A stretch of 46,655 nucleotides of DNA, taken from NCBI GenBank assembly GCA_016935975.1, contig JAFGPX010000047.1:1-46655 (forward strand). Reading direction: 5' to 3'. The stretch comes from Deltaproteobacteria bacterium. Lineage in GTDB: Bacteria; Myxococcota_A; Polyangia; Fen-1088. The notes under the pieces are model-generated. The model had not been told where the DNA came from. It was given only the letters and a program-made list of their open reading frames with translations, and made no database searches. The position numbers were made by a program, and so were the translations under genes. Shown one piece after another: positions 1 to 7,378 of this stretch; position 1 is the first letter of the stretch, and each line of letters opens with the position of its first letter.

Positions 1-155
1 ACGGCGTATAACGGGCTAGAAATACGCCAAGGCCTCCCCGGCGCTGGCGACCAGAACCTCGCCCCTCAGAGCGTGTCTGAAAAGTGCTGTCTAGGAGCGA
101 CGGATAGGGACAGGAAGCGCGAGTCACTGACAGCCCCGATCGGGGAAAGAAATAG

Positions 156-200
156 CCTCACCCCCAGCCCCTCTCCGGGACGGAGAGGGGGGCCGGAAGA
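156..200. repeat. Inverted repeat, arm 1 of DUF559 unit
   Basis: The first 35 bp (156-190) are the exact reverse complement of 602-636, and the match continues inward to about 200 with two mismatches. The arm itself folds: CCCCTCTCCG and CGGAGAGGGG form a 10-bp stem around GGA. It begins CCTCACCCCCAGCCCCTCTC, close to the CCTCACCCTAGCCCTCTCC of the repeats around 1548 and 2780. It encodes the C-terminus of the DUF559 protein. Confidence 0.97.
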
Positions 201-547
201 TGCGCAGCGAGGAGACGACGGATCTGGTCAAGGACGCGGTCGGGATGGTGCAGGATCAGATGGTTGGGGAGACGAAGGACGACCAGGCCGGCGGCGGCGA
301 GCCAAGCATCGCGACGATGGTCGCGCAGGGGCCTTGGGAAGTGAGGAGCGCCATCAGCCTCAACGACGAGGCCTGCCTCTTTGCAGAAGAAGTCTACGAC
401 AAAGGGTCCGATGGGATGCTGGCGGCGGAATTTGGCCTGCATGACCTGCCTGCCACGTAGGATCTGCCAAAGCATCCGTTCTGCAGGCGTAGATGAACGG
501 CGCAGAGCACGCGCCATGAAGGTTCGGGGCCGCAGCAAGCGAGCCAT
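158..547 (-). CDS. DUF559 nuclease-like protein inside inverted repeats
   Basis: This 129-residue protein belongs to the DUF559 family, predicted Vsr-like (restriction-endonuclease fold) nucleases with no established cellular role. The family signature is clear: TPAERMLWQ near residue 20, KFRRQHPIGPFVVDFF near 39-54 with the conserved Asp52, and VVEADGAPH at 61-69 carrying the predicted catalytic Glu63/Asp65. The last ten codons (PLSVPERGWG and stop) are read from the perfect 35-bp repeat at 156-190, so the repeat is part of the gene. A later start at Met11 is possible. The gene lies within the IS between the transposase stop and one IS end. Its repeat resembles the repeats around the neighbouring toxin-antitoxin pair, which suggests a repeat-associated nuclease; that link is inference. 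Confidence 0.85.
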   Translation of the reverse strand: MARLLRPRTFMARALRRSSTPAERMLWQILRGRQVMQAKFRRQHPIGPFVVDFFCKEAGLVVEADGAPHFPRPLRDHRRDAWLAAAGLVVLRLPNHLILHHPDRVLDQIRRLLAAHLPAPLSVPERGWG

Positions 548-591
548 GCAGGGCTATCGGCGCTGAGGCGCAGAAGGTTGCCTCTCCGTCC

Positions 592-636
592 GTTTCCGGC
601 TCCCCTCTCCGTCCCGGAGAGGGGCTGGGGGTGAGG
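592..636. repeat. Inverted repeat, arm 2 of DUF559 unit
   Basis: This is the mirror of 156-200, perfect over 602-636 and imperfect inward to 592. It lies upstream of the DUF559 start, between that gene and the transposase stop. Like arm 1 it can form its own 10-bp hairpin. No direct repeat flanking the 156-636 unit was found, so its mode of insertion is unknown. Confidence 0.97.
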
Positions 637-700
637 TTTGCTCCCCGGCCGTCGGATGCAGGTTGTTGCCGGCTTCGTGCAGGGTGAGCTGGGACGGACC

Positions 701-1494
701 CTACGCTTGGGCCAGTCTGCGAATCATGAGGCCGATCATGGCGATGTAGATCATGGCCTCGCTGGTGGCAGGCAGGTATTCGTAGTCCTTGCTGAAACGA
801 CGATGGCGTCCGAGCCAGCCGAACGTACGCTCAACGACCCAACGCCGAGGAAGAACCTTGAAGCCTTTGACGTCGTCGGTTCGCTTGACAATCTCCATTT
901 TGAGCCGGTTGCGCTGGCGCAAGCTGCGGACCCAGTCCAGAAGTTGGCCAGCATATCCACCGTCTGCCCAGATGAGCCGCAGTCGCAGGAATGTGTGCCT
1001 GATCAGGGCCAAGACGAGCTTGGCCCCGTCGCGGTCCTGAGTGTTGGCAGGATGGACGACGGCGACCAGCACGAGCCCGAGGACATCTACGAGCAGATGG
1101 CGCTTGCGCCCATTGATCTTCTTGCCCGCATCGTAGCCATGCGGCCCCCCCTTTCCGTCGTCTTGAGCGATTGACTGTCGATAATGGCCGCGCTCGGTTG
1201 CCGCTTGCGACATGCGGCCTCGCGGACATCTCCGCGGAGTTGGTCATGAATTCGCTTCCACGTGCCGTCCATCCGCCAACACCGGAAGTAGTGGTAGACG
1301 GTCTTCCAACTCGGCATGTCGTGTGGCAACAGTCGCCAGGCACATCCGGTGCGGACCAAGTACAGGACTGCGTTCAGGATTGCCAGGCGATCATGTTTTG
1401 CCGGGCGCCCTCCAGGTTTGGGCGCGGGCAGCAGCCGCTCGATTCGTTTGCATTGTTCCTCGCTCAAGTCGCTGGGATAGCTGCGTCGCTTCAT
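701..1494 (-). CDS. IS5-family transposase, two overlapping frames joined by -1 frameshift
   Basis: The protein cuts and rejoins the IS ends. The upstream frame (1494 to 1087) starts [14 protein letters not shown], the N-terminal domain typical of IS5 transposases, and reaches the first catalytic aspartate in AAIIDSQS. The downstream frame (about 1213 to 701) continues with [18 protein letters not shown], the second aspartate region ([10 protein letters not shown]) and the glutamate region [15 protein letters not shown]. The frames differ by -1 and join at an AAAGGGGGGG run (minus strand, 1154-1145), a plausible slippery site. All DDE regions are present, so the gene is probably active through programmed frameshifting rather than broken. 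A TTG upstream at 1521 is a less likely start than the ATG at 1494. Confidence 0.9.
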
Positions 1495-1547
1495 GCCTTT
1501 GCTATCGCCTGGCCACGCCAAACGTCAACTTTTCAGACACGCTCTCA

Positions 1548-1692
1548 CCCTAGCCCTCTCCCCACTCGCTTCGCTCGCGGGGCGAGGGGAACGCCAATTC
1601 GCGCCACGCCCCGCTTGCGGGGAGAGGCAGTCACGCCGGAGGCGTGACGGTGAGGGGTCACCCGCCCTCTGCGCGGGGCGAGGGGACCGGAG
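1548..1692. repeat. Left repeat region of MNT-HEPN module, split by IS
   Basis: Positions 62-68 joined to 1548-1570 (across the IS) form a 30-bp arm that is the exact reverse complement of 2755-2784. The arm contains CCCTAGCCCTCTCCCC. Inward lie further GC-rich palindromic pieces, including GGGGCGAGGGG at 1579-1589 and GGGGCGAGGGGACCGGAG near 1675-1692. The latter recurs in complement in the tandem repeats at 2672-2753. No gene was recognised in 1548-1738. Confidence 0.9.
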
Positions 1693-1738
1693 GGGGCTGC
1701 GCGGGGGCGGGTTCGCGGTTGCTCGCGGCGAGGAAGTC

Positions 1739-2188
1739 TTGCATCCTCAATTCGTGAGCGCTGCTGCTCCTGACCTCGTGCATCCCCTGATCCAGGCTTT
1801 GTCCCCAAGGCTGGAAGTCCTCGAGGCCTACCTCTTCGGCTCGCAGGGACGTGGGACGGCACAGGTGCGAAGCGACGTCGACGTGGCGGTCTACGTCGAT
1901 CCCGCCACGGACATGAACCGAGGATTCGGCGTGGATTCGGCGATCGCAGCCGACTTGATGAGCGCGCTCGGTCGCAACGACGTGGACGTCGTGATCCTCA
2001 ATCGGGCCGACCCCGTGCTGTACCACCGGGTGCTTCGCGACGGTATTCGCCTGCTGGTCCGCGATCCCAAAGGCACTGCGGGGCGCGAGGGGTATGCGCT
2101 GTCTCGCTACTTCGACTTCTTGCCACAGCTCGAGAAGATCCGCCGCGCCACGGACCGGCGCGCGGAGGAAGGACAGTTCGGCCGATGA
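1739..2188 (+). CDS. mntA: MntA-like nucleotidyltransferase antitoxin
   Basis: This 149-residue protein has the minimal nucleotidyltransferase (MNT) fold. The signature GSQGRG at 34-39 and SDVD at 45-48 supply the nucleotide-binding loop and two metal-binding aspartates; a third acidic position lies in NDVDVVIL. In characterised MntA/HepT pairs the MNT protein neutralises the HEPN toxin by AMPylating a tyrosine near its active site. The TTG at 1739 is chosen because GAGGA sits about 6 nt upstream; a GTG at 1754 is an alternative. The open frame extends further 5' but there it crosses repeat sequence and the IS end. It overlaps the HEPN gene by 4 bp (ATGA), indicating translational coupling. 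Confidence 0.88.
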   Translation: MHPQFVSAAAPDLVHPLIQALSPRLEVLEAYLFGSQGRGTAQVRSDVDVAVYVDPATDMNRGFGVDSAIAADLMSALGRNDVDVVILNRADPVLYHRVLRDGIRLLVRDPKGTAGREGYALSRYFDFLPQLEKIRRATDRRAEEGQFGR

Positions 2189-2616
2189 CTCCCGTGCAGC
2201 GGGACCAAGAGCTCGTCAGACGGCACCTGGCTGCCCTGGACGGTGCGGTTGTTCAGCTCCGTCGCCACACGGGCCAACCGGTGGCACTGCTTGCCGCGAA
2301 CCTCGACGAGCGCTGGGCGGTCGAGCGGGGGCTTCTGGTTTGCGCGCAGAATTGCATCGACATCGCGACCCATCTTGCCGCCAGCGCCGGGCACGACCTG
2401 CGCGACTACGCGTCCGCCATCGACAGCTTGGTTCCCATGGGAATCCTCGATCCGGACTTCGCCGCTCGGTTCCGCGCGGTGGCCGGCTTTCGCAACCTGC
2501 TCGTTCACGGATACCTCGAAGTGGACCTGTCTCGCGTTCACGGACTCTTGAATGAGAGGCTGGGCGACTTCGCCTGGTTTGCAGACCGGATTCGCGCTGC
2601 TCTCGACAAGGGCTGA
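2185..2616 (+). CDS. hepT: HepT-like HEPN toxin
   Basis: This 143-residue, probably all-helical protein is of the HEPN (HepT, DUF86) family, whose toxins are RNases. The catalytic motif R-x4-H-x-Y is intact: Arg103, His108 and Tyr110 in RNLLVHGY. Tyr110 corresponds to the tyrosine that MntA AMPylates in studied systems. It starts at ATG 2185 within the stop of the MNT gene, the usual antitoxin-first order for this family. The pair lies between inverted repeat arms and next to an IS, consistent with a mobile or recently acquired module. Toxicity and AMPylation are inferred from the family. Confidence 0.9.
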   Translation: MTPVQRDQELVRRHLAALDGAVVQLRRHTGQPVALLAANLDERWAVERGLLVCAQNCIDIATHLAASAGHDLRDYASAIDSLVPMGILDPDFAARFRAVAGFRNLLVHGYLEVDLSRVHGLLNERLGDFAWFADRIRAALDKG

Positions 2617-2671
2617 GAGGCCGTCCGCAAAGCTGACGTAGCGCCGTGGCGGGCGATATCGGATCTGTCGT

Positions 2672-2753
2672 CTCCGGTCCCCTCGCCCCACGAGCACAGC
2701 TCCGGTCCCCTCGCCCCACGAGCACAGCTCCGGTCCCCTCGCCCCACGAGCAC
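2672..2753. repeat. 28-bp tandem repeat, three copies
   Basis: The unit begins CTCCGGTCCCCTCGCCCCAC and repeats at 2672-2699, 2700-2727 and 2728-2753, the last copy being 2 bp short. Copies are identical and directly adjacent, with no spacers. It lies between the HEPN stop and the right inverted arm (2755-2784). Its complement matches part of the left flank near 1675-1692. Confidence 0.97.
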
Positions 2754-2754
2754 T

Positions 2755-2784
2755 AGCGAGTGGGGAGAGGGCTAGGGTGAGGGG
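2755..2784. repeat. Right inverted repeat arm of MNT-HEPN module
   Basis: This 30-bp arm (core GGGGAGAGGGCTAGGGTGAG) is the exact reverse complement of 62-68 joined to 1548-1570. Together they bracket the MNT-HEPN pair. It ends 4 bp before the stop codon of the minus-strand sugar-phosphate transferase. Confidence 0.95.
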
Positions 2785-2788
2785 TGCG

Positions 2789-4231
2789 TCATCCGCCGAG
2801 CGTCGGCAATTCGCCGGTGCGCACGCGGCGCTTCTCGCCGGCCCGACCGAACATGCGGCCGCAGGCGCATTCGATGGCCTGCTTCAGGGCGTCGACGTTG
2901 GCGACGGTTTCGCTGGGCGCCCGGAACTCGACCCTGATCGTGGCGTTTCTGGCCTTGGCCTCGAAGCTGCCCCGCGCGCCGGTGGGCCCCTCGAAGTCGC
3001 CGCTCTCGCGCTGGACGGAAACCGAATCGCTCTCGTTCCGGTAGGCGAGCACGATGCGGATGGCGCTCATGCTCATGACCTGGGCCGCGCCCTTGAGCTC
3101 GACCCACAGGCGCTCTTCGTCCGAGGTGGCGGCGAGCCGGTCGAGCTGCCTTTGCGTGTCCATGTCGGCCTGCGAGGAGGACGCGCGGCGGATGTGGCCG
3201 TAGCCGAGCTTGCGCATCGCCAGGAATCCGAGCAGGCCCATGGCCACCAAGATCGCCGCCGACTCCCGGCTGCTGGCCACGGTCAAAAGCAGCGCGGTGC
3301 CGCCGAGCAGGATGCTGACGCCGTAGAGGACGAGCACGGCCTGCTTTTGGCTGAGCCCCAGGTCGAGCAGCTTGTGATGGATGTGGCTGCGATCCGCGCT
3401 GAACAAGGGGCGGTGACGGAGCGCGCGGCGGATCATGGCGAGCAGGGTGTCGGCGATGGGCAGGCCGAGCGCCACCAGGGGCACCAGGATGGCCACCACG
3501 GTCGAGGACTTCTGGCTGGTCTGCACCGAGCCCACGGCCAGCACGTAGCCGATGAACATCGAGCCGGTGTCGCCCATGAAGATCGAGGCCGGGTTGAAAT
3601 TGTAGAACAGAAATCCGACCAGAGAGCCGGCGAGCGACGCCATGAACAGCATCATGATGGGGTCGCCGCGCGTGGCCGCCAGCACGAAGGCGGTCAGCAC
3701 GCCGAACAGACCCACGCCCGCCGCCAGCCCGTCGAGGCCGTCGATGAGGTTCATGGCGTTGATCACCCCCACGATCCACAGCAGGGTGAAGAGCAGGCTG
3801 AGCGCGCCGAGGCTGACGGTGCCGAGGAAGGGCAGCGACAGCACCTCGATGCGGAAACCGAAGTAGTACAGCCCGCCGGCGATGGCGAACTGGACCAGGA
3901 ACTTGATCGGCGCGCCCGAGCCGCGAATGTCGTCCAAGAGGCCGAGGGCGCAGAGAGCGACGCCGCCGGCCAGGAACGCGATGGCCATGCGCGAGTCGGC
4001 GTAGAAGATCTCGCCGACGCTGCTGGGCTCGAACAGCAGGGCCAGCAGGGGCACGTAGAACGCGGCCGCGATGGCCAGACCGCCCAGGCGAGGGATCGGC
4101 CGGCCGTGCACCCGGCGCGCCGACACGTGGTCGTCGATCAGCCGGTGCCGCAGGGCAAAGCGCCGCAGAAGCGGTGTCAGCAACGCCGCCACCAGGCAAG
4201 CCAAGAGAAACGCAACCGTCGCCGTACGCAT
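2789..4231 (-). CDS. WecA/MraY-type undecaprenyl-phosphate sugar-1-phosphate transferase
   Basis: This polytopic inner-membrane enzyme (480 residues) is predicted to transfer a HexNAc-1-phosphate from a UDP-sugar to undecaprenyl phosphate, starting a surface-glycan repeat unit. Family motifs are intact: RRVHGRPIPRLGG near 38, the metal-binding LGLLDDIRG near 97, NAMNLIDGLDGLA near 159, FMGDTGS near 219 and the HIHHKL loop near 284. About ten membrane segments are followed by a soluble tail of roughly 120 residues (from about 355) that the shortest WecA proteins lack. The start lies 29 nt after the stop of the ligase-like gene on the same strand, so the two are probably one operon. WecA-like is favoured over MraY because of the polysaccharide context and the tail; the sugar cannot be told. 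Confidence 0.88.
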   Translation of the reverse strand: MRTATVAFLLACLVAALLTPLLRRFALRHRLIDDHVSARRVHGRPIPRLGGLAIAAAFYVPLLALLFEPSSVGEIFYADSRMAIAFLAGGVALCALGLLDDIRGSGAPIKFLVQFAIAGGLYYFGFRIEVLSLPFLGTVSLGALSLLFTLLWIVGVINAMNLIDGLDGLAAGVGLFGVLTAFVLAATRGDPIMMLFMASLAGSLVGFLFYNFNPASIFMGDTGSMFIGYVLAVGSVQTSQKSSTVVAILVPLVALGLPIADTLLAMIRRALRHRPLFSADRSHIHHKLLDLGLSQKQAVLVLYGVSILLGGTALLLTVASSRESAAILVAMGLLGFLAMRKLGYGHIRRASSSQADMDTQRQLDRLAATSDEERLWVELKGAAQVMSMSAIRIVLAYRNESDSVSVQRESGDFEGPTGARGSFEAKARNATIRVEFRAPSETVANVDALKQAIECACGRMFGRAGEKRRVRTGELPTLGG

Positions 4232-4260
4232 CGAGTCTCTGTTGTTTCCTTGCTATCCGC

Positions 4261-6786
4261 CTACTTGTCTTCCACGCCCGTGTGGGAGGGTAGGGCCTCC
4301 AACACTTCGAGGTTTTTCTTGTCGTGGTGAATCCGCGCCAGCGCGGCGCTTGCCTCGGCCCGGCCGGGCTCGCGCCGCAAGACGGCAGTATACGCGTCGA
4401 TCGCCACCGAGACACGCCCGGCTTGCTCGGCGGCCCTGGCCACGGCCAAGAGCAGCCCGACGTTGTCCGGGGCCATGGCCGCGGCGGCCTGGTACTCGGC
4501 GAGCGCGCGCTGGTACTGGCCGCGGTGCTCGAAGATGGCCGCGGCGGCCAGGTTGGCGTCGGTCATGGGCGCGCCGGCATGGCCAAGGGCCTGGCGGAAT
4601 TCGGCGAGCGCGCGGTCGGTGTCTCGCCAGCGTTCGGTCTGCATCAGCAGCCCGAGCCGCTTGCGGCAAAGCTCGACGTTCGTGGGCTCGAAGCGCAGGC
4701 CGTCGGTCACGAGCTTGATGGCTTTGTCCCGGTCGTCGGCTCGGGACTCGACGTCGGCGGCCAGCAGGAAACCCCGCGGATCGCGGGGCGCGGCGGCCAG
4801 GACCTGGCTGGCGGCCACGCGCGCCGCCGCGAGGTCGCCAGCGTGCAGGGCGATCTGGGCGCGCACCAGATGATACTCGGCGCTGCTCTGGTCGCTGCTG
4901 TCCGCCAGCACCTGCCGGGCGGCGTCGATCAGGCCGTGGGCCAGCAAGAGGCGACTGAGGTCGTGCCGGTTCTTGTCGTTGGCCAGGGACACGAGCTCGG
5001 CCGGCTTGGCGCCTGTGCGGACCAGCTCGGCGACGACCGACCCGAGCGCGCCCGGCGACAGGCCGAGGACCGTCCGCCACTCGAGCAGCGCTTGCTGGCG
5101 CCGGCCGAGCCGCCAGAGGTCGCGGGCCGCCTCGGCGTGGGCGCCGCCGCACATCGGGCACAGGAGGATGGCGCGGTTGAGCGTGCGGAGGCGGCTGGCG
5201 GCCGAGGCGAGGTCGGTCGGCTGCAGTCGGGCCTCGGCCAAAGCGTAGACGTAGTCGGTCGGATGGGCTCGCGACGCCTGCTCGGCGATGGCGCGGCTGC
5301 CGGCGGAAAGCGGCGATTGCAGGAGGGCGTCGAAGTCGCGGGTCGATGGCGAGCAAAGCAGCACGATGCCGGCCAGCACCGCGGCGGCGGAAAAAGCCGC
5401 GGTCACGATCGTCGTACGCTGAGGCGTGGGCTTGTCGGGCTCGACGGTCTGGCGGCCGAACATGGCGCCCAGCACGGCGCAGAAGGGGAGCAGTATGCCC
5501 AAGGTCTCCAGCCCGAAATCCGTGAGGTTGTGGGCCAGCACCGCCACGAGACCCGCCGCCAGCGAGGCCTCGACCCGATCGTGCCGCGCGTTCCTGGCGA
5601 AGTGGCGCAGGCTGAGCGCGCACGCCGCGAGCACGAGCAGGGCGCCGGGAATGCCGGCGTCGATCAGGATGTTGAGAGGCTGGTTTTCGGGGAACTGGAA
5701 CCAGGCCGTCTGGGGCAGGCTGCGATAGACCGGGTACACGCGGCCGAAGGCGCCCAGGCCGATGCCCGCGGGGTGGGCTCCGACGACCTTCAAGGCGTCC
5801 CACCACAGGCCGAACCTGGTTTCGCCATCGGCGCCGGTTTCCGCGAACCGGCCCCAAAGCGCCTCGGCGCCGAATCCGATGGCGATCCCGACAACCATCA
5901 CCAATCCGATGAGCACGGCCGCGAAGCGGGTGCGGTGCAGGGGCTCGCCCTCGTCGGACTTGGGCGCGAGCAAGAACCAGACGAGCGCCCCGCTGCCGAG
6001 CGCCAGCACCGAGCCGCGCGAGAGCGTGGACAAGGCGCCCGCGGCCAGCACGGCCGCGAGGATCTTCCACAGCCGCTGTCCGTCGAGGCTGGGGCGCGAA
6101 AAGGCGAAGGCCAGGGCCGCGAAGGCCGCCAGCTCGAGGAACTCGGCGGTGTGGTTGGGATTGATGAAGGGGCCGACGGGCAAGCCGCGGCTGGCGCCGA
6201 AGAGGCCGTAGATTCTGTCCTCGGAAATCGCGCGATGGCCGAAGCCGATCACCAGGGCCGCAAGCCCTGCCGCCGCCACGAGGCCCGGCGCCACGAAGCG
6301 CAGGCGGCGGCCCGAGGCGAGCAGCATGGCGGCCGCGCCCACGGCCAGGGCCGCGGCGGCCTGGGCGAAGCGCAGATAGGTTTCGGGCGGATCCAGGCTG
6401 AGCGGCTGGGCGCCGGGCAGGCCCGCCAGGCGCAGCAGCTCCGAGCCGGCGGGATCGAGCAGGGCGCGCAGCGCGGCCGGGACGGGCACGATCTGCGCGG
6501 CGGCGACGAGCAGGAAGACAAGCGGCAGCGCGAGCGCGTGCACGGGGCGAAATTCGGCTCGGCTGGTGGTGGCCAAGACGGCCGTGACCACGGCCAGGGC
6601 CGCGACGGTCGCGAGCAGCGGGAAGAGCACGGGCCGGTGGACGGCGCCGCAGGAAAGGGGCGCCCCGACCAGGGCCACGCCCAGGAGCACGGCGGCGCCG
6701 ATGGCAAGCCGCGTGCGCAGCGGCGAGCCGTTGCGCCGCCAGCGACGTCGGCGATGTTCCGGGGCTGCTCTGTCGCGTTCAGTCAC
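4261..6786 (-). CDS. O-antigen ligase/polymerase-like membrane protein with C-terminal TPRs
   Basis: The 841-residue protein has about 11 hydrophobic segments up to residue 460 and then a soluble, Ala/Leu-rich region of about 380 residues with TPR-like helical pairs (for example AIFEHRGQYQRALAEYQAAA and AIDAYTAVLRREPGRAEASA). The periplasmic Wzy_C/WaaL-type segment includes FINPNHTAEFLEL near 208. Members of this superfamily either join or polymerise undecaprenyl-linked glycans on the outer face of the inner membrane. TPR fusions are known and are thought to recruit partners. It probably acts with the downstream WecA-type enzyme and the Wza-type exporter upstream. Ligase and polymerase cannot be separated by sequence alone. 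Confidence 0.82.
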   Translation of the reverse strand: MTERDRAAPEHRRRRWRRNGSPLRTRLAIGAAVLLGVALVGAPLSCGAVHRPVLFPLLATVAALAVVTAVLATTSRAEFRPVHALALPLVFLLVAAAQIVPVPAALRALLDPAGSELLRLAGLPGAQPLSLDPPETYLRFAQAAAALAVGAAAMLLASGRRLRFVAPGLVAAAGLAALVIGFGHRAISEDRIYGLFGASRGLPVGPFINPNHTAEFLELAAFAALAFAFSRPSLDGQRLWKILAAVLAAGALSTLSRGSVLALGSGALVWFLLAPKSDEGEPLHRTRFAAVLIGLVMVVGIAIGFGAEALWGRFAETGADGETRFGLWWDALKVVGAHPAGIGLGAFGRVYPVYRSLPQTAWFQFPENQPLNILIDAGIPGALLVLAACALSLRHFARNARHDRVEASLAAGLVAVLAHNLTDFGLETLGILLPFCAVLGAMFGRQTVEPDKPTPQRTTIVTAAFSAAAVLAGIVLLCSPSTRDFDALLQSPLSAGSRAIAEQASRAHPTDYVYALAEARLQPTDLASAASRLRTLNRAILLCPMCGGAHAEAARDLWRLGRRQQALLEWRTVLGLSPGALGSVVAELVRTGAKPAELVSLANDKNRHDLSRLLLAHGLIDAARQVLADSSDQSSAEYHLVRAQIALHAGDLAAARVAASQVLAAAPRDPRGFLLAADVESRADDRDKAIKLVTDGLRFEPTNVELCRKRLGLLMQTERWRDTDRALAEFRQALGHAGAPMTDANLAAAAIFEHRGQYQRALAEYQAAAAMAPDNVGLLLAVARAAEQAGRVSVAIDAYTAVLRREPGRAEASAALARIHHDKKNLEVLEALPSHTGVEDK

Positions 6787-6949
6787 GCGGCAAGACTAGA
6801 GCACTAGCGGGCGGAGGGCTACCAGCCAAACCTCGAATCTTCGGGGTTGCGGCCGCACCTTCACCGCCCGCCGGGCGCCGCCCTTGGCCGCGTTCATGAA
6901 CAGGCGCAGGGAGTCGCCCATCGCGGTGATGTCATGCCCTTGACGGACG

Positions 6950-7375
6950 TCACGGCAAGGGCGTCAGCGGATAGCCCATGCGGTCCGCCGCGGCACGCAT
7001 GCGAGCGTCGTTCGTACACAAAGGCCACGAGGCGCTCTCGGCCGCGCCGGCCAGGTGGATGGCGTCGAGCGACCGCAACGCAATGCCCGGTTGACAGGAC
7101 TCGAGAATGGCGTTCGCACGATCGAGCAGGGGTCGGCCAACCGGCACGAGTGCGAGCCGCCGTTCCGCGATGTCCAGCTCGACCTGTTTCCACGCGGCTC
7201 TTCGGTGCTTGATGGTGATAACGCGATCGCGTTCCTTGCGTAGCAGCGCGGAATAGCACTCGGTGAGCGCGATCTCCGCCGTCCACACGAGCTGCCCCTG
7301 CACGAGGCCCGCGTAGTACGAGCTGTCCGCCTCCCGTACCAGGAGCTTCACCAACACGGCGGTGTCGAGGTACAT
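6950..7375 (-). CDS. vapC: PIN-domain toxin, VapC-like
   Basis: This 141-residue PIN-domain protein probably is a metal-dependent RNase toxin. The acidic active-site residues are visible: Asp4 in MYLDTAVLVK, a glutamate in TAEIALTEC near 39, an aspartate in RSLDAIHLA near 104 and one in TNDARM near 122. It starts 3 nt after the stop of the antitoxin gene, the normal order for a vapBC operon. The pair sits between the ligase and the export gene of a polysaccharide cluster on the same strand and is probably an independent insertion. The RNA target is not predictable. Confidence 0.88.
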   Translation of the reverse strand: MYLDTAVLVKLLVREADSSYYAGLVQGQLVWTAEIALTECYSALLRKERDRVITIKHRRAAWKQVELDIAERRLALVPVGRPLLDRANAILESCQPGIALRSLDAIHLAGAAESASWPLCTNDARMRAAADRMGYPLTPLP

Positions 7376-7378
7376 GCG

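Larger units (their letters stand above)
69..1544 (-). mobile_element. IS5-family insertion sequence carrying a nested DUF559 unit
   Basis: The ends are perfect 17-bp inverted repeats: GAGCGTGTCTGAAAAGT at 69-85 and its complement at 1528-1544. Both sides carry TCA (66-68 and 1545-1547), a 3-bp duplication of the TNA type known for the IS1031 group of IS5. Removing the element and one TCA restores a repeat arm that matches 2755-2784 exactly in inverted orientation, which independently confirms the boundaries. The 1476-bp length is long for this family because a repeat-bounded DUF559 gene (156-636) lies between the transposase stop and the 69-85 end. Without it the element is about 1 kb, the normal size. 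Family assignment rests on the transposase sequence and is strong; the subgroup is inferred from the target duplication. Confidence 0.93.

Noticed and set aside
1145..1154. Transposase as a frameshifted pseudogene
   Set aside because: The -1 offset at an A3G7 run and the retention of all catalytic regions fit programmed frameshifting better.
1493..1738. N-terminal extension of the MNT gene
   Set aside because: It runs through the IS end and palindromic repeats and lacks protein character; the TTG at 1739 has a ribosome-binding site.
2672..2753. CRISPR-like repeat array
   Set aside because: The 28-bp units are directly adjacent with no spacers, and no cas genes are in the window.
2777..4330. 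Long plus-strand frame opposite the WecA-type gene
   Set aside because: It is Gln/Glu/His/Arg-rich low-complexity sequence, as expected opposite a membrane-protein gene in GC-rich DNA. The minus strand has all family motifs.
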